Of a stretch of DNA of 64,000 nucleotides, positions 57,749 to 64,000 are shown one piece after another. The notes under the pieces were generated by a model. The model was given only the letters and a program-made list of their open reading frames with translations, ran no database searches and had not been told where the DNA came from. Numbering within the stretch: position 1 is the stretch's first letter; every line of letters starts with the position of its first letter. The stretch comes from Brachionus plicatilis (taxonomy: Eukaryota > Rotifera > Eurotatoria > Ploima > Brachionidae): contig QEOQ01000663.1 of the NCBI GenBank assembly GCA_010279815.1, positions 1 to 64,000 on the forward strand, read 5' to 3'. Position numbers and translations under genes: made by a program.

Positions 57749-59123
57749 GAGAGACTAAGGCCGTATTTTTGTGGCCAAAATTAGGTATTTTTCCTCAGAA
57801 AAAATTCAGCTGTTTTGTTTTTCCAAAATCAAAAAGTTTGCTCAAATTTATGAGGCTTCAAATTAAACAAGCAAAAAAAATTCAAGTATCATTGTCTAGT
57901 ATTCAAGATAAGTAATCGATATTGTACAGGCCGACATTTCTATGGCATCTTCTATCAAGTTTCAGCAATTAAAACTTAAAAGATGAGATATTTGAAAAAT
58001 GTTTCTGATTGAGAAGAGAAAAGAGAACCAGAAAGGCTTCTGTGGCTCTAATACGGCTTTAGCTCAAATAAGGAACTAAATAAAATGGCTAGCTTTGTCA
58101 TAGTCATTAGTTGGACACTGAACGAAATATTCGTGGCTTCACGAAATATTTCCTCTCGAGAGACTTGGCCAATATTTTCCATTAGATAAGATCTGACTTG
58201 TGTTCTCGAATCGTTCGAAATAATTCAAACTTAGCCAACTAAGTGGTCTTGCTCGAGCACAAATGACTTTAATCATTATTAAGATTATCTTAATCGATGA
58301 ATTATTGATTTTGAAGCATTTAACTTATTTTTAATCCGTTTTTAATGAATGCTCGAGCATTTACCAAATACAATTTATTCCTCTTGTCATCATCAAGGTA
58401 GCTCTCTTTTTTTATTTTAGCATTAAAATAAAGCACTCCACTTTTTGTTTAATTAGAAATTTTTGTTTATTTAATTATTAAAAATTAAAAACAGATCAAC
58501 CAAGATAAGCTGTTTATTGTCTAGAAATGAGCATCCATTTGGCGATGTGGTAAATTATAAAAAAAAGAGAATTTTTTTTCTAATTTTATTTTATATTTAA
58601 ATTTTTTTAGAGGGTTTTAATTTTAATAAAAAAAAAGTAAGTTGTGCATTAATTAAATGTGGAGCAATAGATTGAAAAATTGAGGTCGCATTAAAACCTA
58701 TGACTAATTCCGCTCTAGATCAGATAAGATATTAATCAAGTGAAAATTTGCATAAGACTTTGTCTTGAAAGAGCGCGGCTTGGGCGCATGAATATTCGGC
58801 GTTGGGCGGTCGGCCTAAGCCACGCCACACACAGAGCCCTAATTAAGCTAATAAAGTTTTCAATTATAATTCAAATTTTTGATCAATATTCTGACTTTTA
58901 CAGTCGAAAGGCTAGCAAGCCGAAATTGAATTTAACTTGATTAAACAAGATCATTTTAAATTAATTGAATTATTTACAATATCAAAAATGAAATCAGTAT
59001 TTGCAATAGCTTTGTTATTTCAATGAGTTGTTTATTTTTCGTAGTTGTTTTGTGTGTGTGTTGAGTGTAGTTGTTATTGTTGTTGTCGCTTGTCATAGTT
59101 GTGGCTTGACAAATTCCGAATGA

Positions 59124-59179
59124 GTGCAAAAGTGCTGAAAAGTGCTGAAAAGTGCTGAAAATTGCTGAAAATTGCTGAA
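59124..59179 (+). repeat. Short tandem repeat, 10-bp unit
   Basis: AAAAGTGCTG three times followed by AAAATTGCTG twice. A single substitution separates the two unit types. Any open frame across it is a consequence of the repeat. Confidence 0.85.
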
Positions 59180-62100
59180 AATTTTGCAAAAAAGAACTGT
59201 TCTATGTCAGACAGGTTTAGTATCACGTAAAAATTATCAAATTTGTCAAACAAAATCGATAAGTGGACTATGTGGTTGACGAGCGTGACTTTAGACAAGC
59301 GAAAAGGAAGCCATTCGGCCAAAAATCAATACTAGTCCAGTTACCCACAATTATGGACATGATATCTAATTAAAACGGACCTTTGTGTTCGAGGATTTGG
59401 TCCTAATTGTTTCATTTTCGACTCATTTATCTCATAGAACAAATCATTCATGCAAATTCGCATTCGATTCTCGTTCAATTGATTTTAATTATCTATACAT
59501 AGCCAGAACTCATCAAGTTCCTGATTAATTCTGATTTTTAATTTTTCTCATCTTAAAAATAAAAATGGTCGTTTACATTCCGATAGATTTGAAATTAAAA
59601 ATCCATCAGGGTCTATAGTCTAATTATTAATTAAAAATTTTGCTTTTTTTTTTTTGTTGGCTCAGCATGTTGGTTATTGATTAAAGTTGGCTGGACCGGT
59701 CTGAGCTCGGTCCGGGCCTAAACTAGGCACACAGTTACGGTTGAGTTGAAAGTAAAAAGTTGTTAAAGTTGGCAAATTTATTCCCGTAAGATTGGATTAC
59801 GAGACAAACGAATCAAAATATTGAGCTAGATGTCTTCAGGGTATTGATTTTTAATTTTGAGTTTTTTCAATTGTCAATTGAATTGAAATTTAATTTTGAC
59901 ACAAAAAGTTAATAACTCTTACTTGAATCGATTGAGAGATAAAATTGTTTTTATTTTTTCTATTCTTATCTAGACTGGCATCGAGCGTACTCCAAGTCAA
60001 CTCTAATTTAGTTAAAGATACTATTGTTTTGTTATTTTTGTTAAATTTTATTTTTAATCACTAGATATATCTTAATCGTGTATTTAGAATGATAAGTTTT
60101 TTTTTTGTTTCTTTAAGAACTGAATGAGGCTAGCATTCCATTCAAATTTAATTTTTTTAATTGCATTTACTTTATCTCTACTTATTAGTTATATCTTCGT
60201 AAAGCAACTCATTGCTTAAACATTTTTCTATCTCCGAGAAAAAAATTATTTTTTTTTTCCTGTGTCCCTGTCTTTAAATACACCAAGAAAACTTGTGTAT
60301 TGTAAATTTTAAATCCTTAAGTTTATTATTATTAAATAATAAAATAATTAAAAAAAAAAGGATGCTTATTGCCACTAGCCATTCTTCGGCTAGATTTTAT
60401 TTATTTAATTATCTAATTTTTTTAAGGGTATTATTTTATTGTACTGACAAAAAAATTAATGTAAATACAAATAAAAATATTTTAAATGACTATTAAATAT
60501 AGTTAATGGCAAAAAAATTTTATAAAATAGGTTGTCTAGTTCTGCATTTGGTTGATTTTTTCGGTTCAAAATTTGTCTATTTTTTATCAGAACCATTTGC
60601 TTCCATTTATAAGGAACATGATTGAACACATTGCTAACTATCAAAAAATAGCTATTTGATTTATGTAAATAATGATTCATTATTTTTCTGAAAAAAGGGT
60701 GCTATACCTTCAAGCAGCTAACCCAGTGTTTTTTTTTAATTTAAAAAATAGTGATTTTTTAATGAAAATTTGTCATTAATTAAAAATTATAGTTTTTTAC
60801 AATGTCTATAAAAATTTAAAATTTGTATTTTTTGACTTATTTTTTTATCAGTGGTTCGAGAAAATTTTCCAAGCAGTCAGTGAAATTTAGAAAAAAAATC
60901 AACGGGTTATTTGTAGAAGATTTTTATTTTGTGTCTGATTGTGACTGTCATAGATTGCAGTTAAAGTGTGCGCAAATTTACGCCTCAAATGTTTTTTAGT
61001 AATTTTTTATTTTTTAATTTCCTAGCCTAATCAAGAGCTAATTATCAAATAATTATTTGATTTTAAAAATTAAATTTTTTAGATTTTAATCAAAGAGCGA
61101 CTAGAAGAGTAAAATTTTGCAAAGTTTAGACAGGCTTTTAAAATTCATTTAATTTGATGAAAGCCATGCAACTGTAATTAAATGTTTTTAAGACACTTTA
61201 ACAGTGAGCATATTTATCTATCGGTCTAAATTCTAATTGCCAAAAAAAGCACTTCTGTTAGATATTAAACTCGCTGTTTCATTTCAAAAATTAAATAGTA
61301 TAAGGTTCATAGCGAGAACCACTATTTATTTTAGTCTGATGGATAAGTTCATTGCACGCATTTAAAAGAGTATTTAGAGAGCCGCAACTATCTGCTGGAA
61401 TCTCATCGAAAAGTGTTTCAAATACGGCAAGATAAGATCATCGATGAAATGACGACAACTAATTTCCTGATTATAAAATTTAATTCCTGATAAAATCAGC
61501 AAAAAATATCAAAGAAAATTTTTTTGTTTTTTTATTTTTTATCATAGCGCAATAATTAAAGGTATTTAAAGATTTTCTAATTTGATAAAATATTTTACAA
61601 CTGAAAGAAAGCTGTCTATTACTCTTGGAGTCATAAATTTTGATAAGCAATTTTAGTTTATATGTGTCTAGATATTTTTTTCTCCTTATAAATTATATAA
61701 TTAAATAGCCAGAGCAACCAAATTAATCATCGAATTTCGACAAAGTTTCTACATACTTTTTGGGATTCAATTTATATTTTTAAATTAGGTTTTATTTTAA
61801 ATTTAGCTCGAAAAAATCAAATGGGGTCTTCGCTCAAATTCAAATGACCATTTTAAGATTTCAGCATTATCCCGTATTTTTTAGAAATATCACGGATTTC
61901 TCTAATTAGATTCAGTAAGTAATTTGTAATCACGAATGCGCGACGTTACAAACAAATTGCATGATTTCAAATAAAATGGTCTATTTATGATAAGGCGTTG
62001 GGCCAACAACAACGAGCCATCACGCGACCCTATTGAATAATTTATCAATGAATTTGCATACTACCCTCTTATCCGGACTTAATTTGACAGCTAAGATATT

Positions 62101-62726
62101 TATTAGGTGATGAAATAGATTTTGAGATAACAAAAAAAAAAAAAGTGGAATTTGCACAATTCGGACCAAAGGGAAAAAGGCATAATTGCGCAAAAAAAAA
62201 AATTTTTTTTTCTATTCAGATATTTATAGATGATCTCTAGGCAATCATTAAACTTAAGATAAGAAGTTACACGCAATCGGCCGGTCTGGGAATTTGCATG
62301 ATTGTCATTTTTTTACTGAACCGTAAAATGTAAACAATTTGGCAAAGGTTAGGCCCAAATTTTCCAAAAGGTCGTTCTCTATTTGTAATTAAAAGTCGAA
62401 ATTTCACGGCACAACGAATCTCATAAAATAGGTTAGAGAAATTGTTGAAATCAATTATCTTTAAGATAATTAAAATGTTAGAGTGGTTTGTAATTTTTGA
62501 GAGCCATTCCGGTAGTCGACCAGCTTGGCATGTTTTGATGGATTCAATTTGGCTGTTGGCCCCATGACAGACAATCACAATCGACAAGAACCTTTTGTAC
62601 TTTTGTGCTTATCTTCTCAGAAGCAAATTTGGCCAGCTATTAATCATTTTTTCGATTAATTCCACTCTCAGATACTCTCTTCTATCTATTTTGTCATGAT
62701 TTTTAAGTTATCTGTCGGCTCTTTTT

Positions 62727-62887
62727 TTTCTCTCTCTCTCTCTCTTTTTAACCATTTGAATTTAATTAATTTTGTTCGAATGATAAAAAATCCATTTGAA
62801 TTTATCAAAATTTCAAGCAGTTTTGTTTCTTGTATTCTAGATTTAAAAAGCTACCTCATTTGAAGCGATGATAAAAGCACAAATACA
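62727..62887 (+). promoter_or_regulatory. Protocadherin upstream region: (TC)n tract and splice-acceptor-like site
   Basis: A CTCTCTCT tract at about 62729-62745 precedes the coding exon. TTTCTTGTATTCTAG ends at 62840, 47 bases before the ATG, and looks like a good 3' splice site. That suggests a 5'-UTR intron or a trans-splicing site, so the transcription start may lie well upstream. Confidence 0.4.
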
Positions 62888-64000
62888 ATGAATGTGTTCA
62901 GAATTTTTGTTGTGTTCAGCTTGATCTGCATTTGCCAGAGTACCAATGTGTTCCGCTTTGAGGCGATTGTGATGCTTGAAGAGCCGCCCATAGGGCACTT
63001 GGTCGTGGACTTGGCGCACAAGCTCGAAATCAACGACTTGGCCACCAGTGACTACAAGTTCAGATTTTACTCGCCCCACTCCATCACATCCCACTACTTT
63101 ATCATAGACCAGCTTACTGGACATGTAAAGACCCAGCGCAGCATTGACCGCGAGTACCTGTGCGAGAATAGAGTGTGTGGTCCGTGCACATCGACCAGCA
63201 ATTGCAGTCTTCCCATTGAAATAGTGGCAACTCAAACCAAGTCGACGAATACAAAAATTCAAAAATTTGTATCCTTCGACGTGGTCATTGAGGACAAGAA
63301 TGAGTTTGCGCCAAAGTTTCCCAATGATGTAATTGTTTTGAATGTGAGCGAGGCAGCACCCGTCAATTTTAGCATACCATTGCCGGCAGCAGTTGACCGA
63401 GACTCGCATCAAACACAAATTGCCTATGCCATAGTTCCCATAGACCAAAAGAGTGCCAGATACAATCAAGAGCTAGAGGCGCTCAACTCAAAATTGAGAC
63501 TTTCGGTGGACGAATCGTCCACCCAGCCCCAGCTTAATTTGGTCATTTTGGAGCCTTTTGATTATGAGGAGGTGCGCGAGGTAAGGTTCAAAATCGAAGC
63601 TTCCGATGGCCCACACGATCAAAAAACATTAACCGGAAATTGTTTGGTCATCTTAAAAATAATTGACATCAATGACAATTTGCCAATATTTGACCAAAGC
63701 CAGTACGAGTATCGGCTTGATGAAGACAAGGCTGTGGACGGCACTCGGCTAATCCGCGTTCACGCCGAGGACAAAGATGACGCGCTCAATGGACTGGTCA
63801 ACTATTCCCTCATGGACAGCAGTGACAAATTTTTTATTGATCCAAGCACTGGATGGATTAGCTTGGCAAGCCATTTGGACTATGAGGACACTCCAGTTCA
63901 TCGTTTGATCGTAAAAGCCCAAGACTCTGGCCTAACAAACTCAATGCCAGTGTACACAAATTGTATAATTTATTTAAATGACATCAATGACAATTATCCA
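62888..64000 (+). CDS. Protocadherin-like cadherin, 5' part
   Basis: Calcium-dependent cell-adhesion receptor. The frame opens at the ATG at 62888 and runs 371 codons to the window edge without a stop. Residues 1-18 (MNVFRIFVVFSLICICQS) form a signal peptide. Three cadherin repeats begin: EC1 with FYIIDQLTG-type TSHYFIIDQLTG and a degenerate linker DKNEFAPKFP at 136, EC2 ending in IDINDNLPIFD (259 on), and EC3 with FFIDPSTGWISL, LDYEDTPVHRLIVKAQDSGL and the closing NDINDNYP at the window edge. A large unspliced exon coding several repeats is typical of protocadherins, and the N-terminal Cys-containing loop (about 98-110) is also seen in delta-protocadherins. Transmembrane and cytoplasmic parts lie outside, so subfamily cannot be given. 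The exon is markedly GC-richer than its flank. Confidence 0.92.
   Translation, partial: MNVFRIFVVFSLICICQSTNVFRFEAIVMLEEPPIGHLVVDLAHKLEINDLATSDYKFRFYSPHSITSHYFIIDQLTGHVKTQRSIDREYLCENRVCGPCTSTSNCSLPIEIVATQTKSTNTKIQKFVSFDVVIEDKNEFAPKFPNDVIVLNVSEAAPVNFSIPLPAAVDRDSHQTQIAYAIVPIDQKSARYNQELEALNSKLRLSVDESSTQPQLNLVILEPFDYEEVREVRFKIEASDGPHDQKTLTGNCLVILKIIDINDNLPIFDQSQYEYRLDEDKAVDGTRLIRVHAEDKDDALNGLVNYSLMDSSDKFFIDPSTGWISLASHLDYEDTPVHRLIVKAQDSGLTNSMPVYTNCIIYLNDINDNYP

Larger units (their letters stand above)
50600..62700. other. 12-kb non-coding flank upstream of the protocadherin
   Basis: No credible coding frame on either strand. Several intervals (50650-51270, 53000-54000, 55200-55850, 58000-58950, 61900-62650) are less AT-biased than the gene deserts elsewhere in the window. 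GATAAG/CTTATC words and TTAATTA-type homeodomain words are frequent, and ATTAGATAAG recurs (about 53627, 55734, 58184). This looks like a regulatory landscape of a developmentally controlled gene, but that is inference. It also contains the assembly gap and simple repeats. Confidence 0.45.

Noticed and set aside
58974..59322. Open frames with repeated FQHFSA-type motifs on the minus strand
   Set aside because: They are translations of the 10-bp tandem repeat, not a protein domain.
62843..63469. 208-codon open frame on the minus strand
   Set aside because: It lies antisense to the protocadherin exon, whose plus-strand translation has clear cadherin motifs; the antisense frame is a by-product of its base composition.
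1..64000. tRNA, rRNA, snRNA or CRISPR features
   Set aside because: I looked for tRNA T-loop words, 5S, U1-U6 landmarks and regularly spaced identical repeats with unique spacers; nothing met the pattern. The 29-bp arrays have no spacers and belong to a transposon.

Overview
The window is very AT-rich (AT clearly dominates; not counted) eukaryotic DNA from an animal. The evidence is spliced genes with short GT-AG introns (about 35-90 bases, a few of 1-2 kb), animal-specific genes (RNF212-type meiotic RING protein, CEP95, SPPL3, SNX9/18/33, a protocadherin) and a long AT-rich non-coding flank. Such compact introns and base composition fit a small lophotrochozoan genome such as a monogonont rotifer (Brachionus-like). 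That placement is an inference and was not tested. There is one assembly gap of 210 N (57312-57521).

Layout: 1-5.3 kb holds ATP synthase subunit d and ribosomal protein S24, both on the minus strand. 8.3-9.7 kb is a ten-exon RNF212/ZIP3-like gene (+). 10.7-13.4 kb is a PPTC7-like phosphatase (-). 13.4-21.5 kb is a repeat-rich stretch with decayed coding fragments and a complete non-autonomous hAT transposon with a perfect 8-bp target duplication. 21.6-28.4 kb holds two tandem CEP95-like genes (-), one with introns full of transposon remnants and one intronless. Then come an orphan single-exon gene (-), NUBP1 (+), SPPL3 (+), a previously unrecognised small single-pass membrane protein (+), the sorting nexin (-) and another orphan single-exon gene (-). 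From 45.2 to 62.9 kb there is no convincing gene. The last 1.1 kb is the 5' part of a protocadherin (+) that runs off the window.

The genes do not form an operon or obvious pathway. They are housekeeping genes (ATP synthase, ribosome, cytosolic Fe-S assembly), endomembrane genes (SPPL3, sorting nexin), centrosome genes (CEP95 pair), a meiotic gene and a cell-adhesion gene. Exon models were built by hand from open frames, GT-AG sites and phase continuity. In all eight spliced genes the exon lengths sum to an intact frame.

I did not find a clear new multi-gene system. The most interesting items are the tandem CEP95 pair with contrasting intron content, the small membrane protein with a PDZ-ligand-like C-terminus, the hAT element with inverted 29-bp subterminal arrays, two foldback repeat families each present twice, and the long non-coding flank upstream of the protocadherin.
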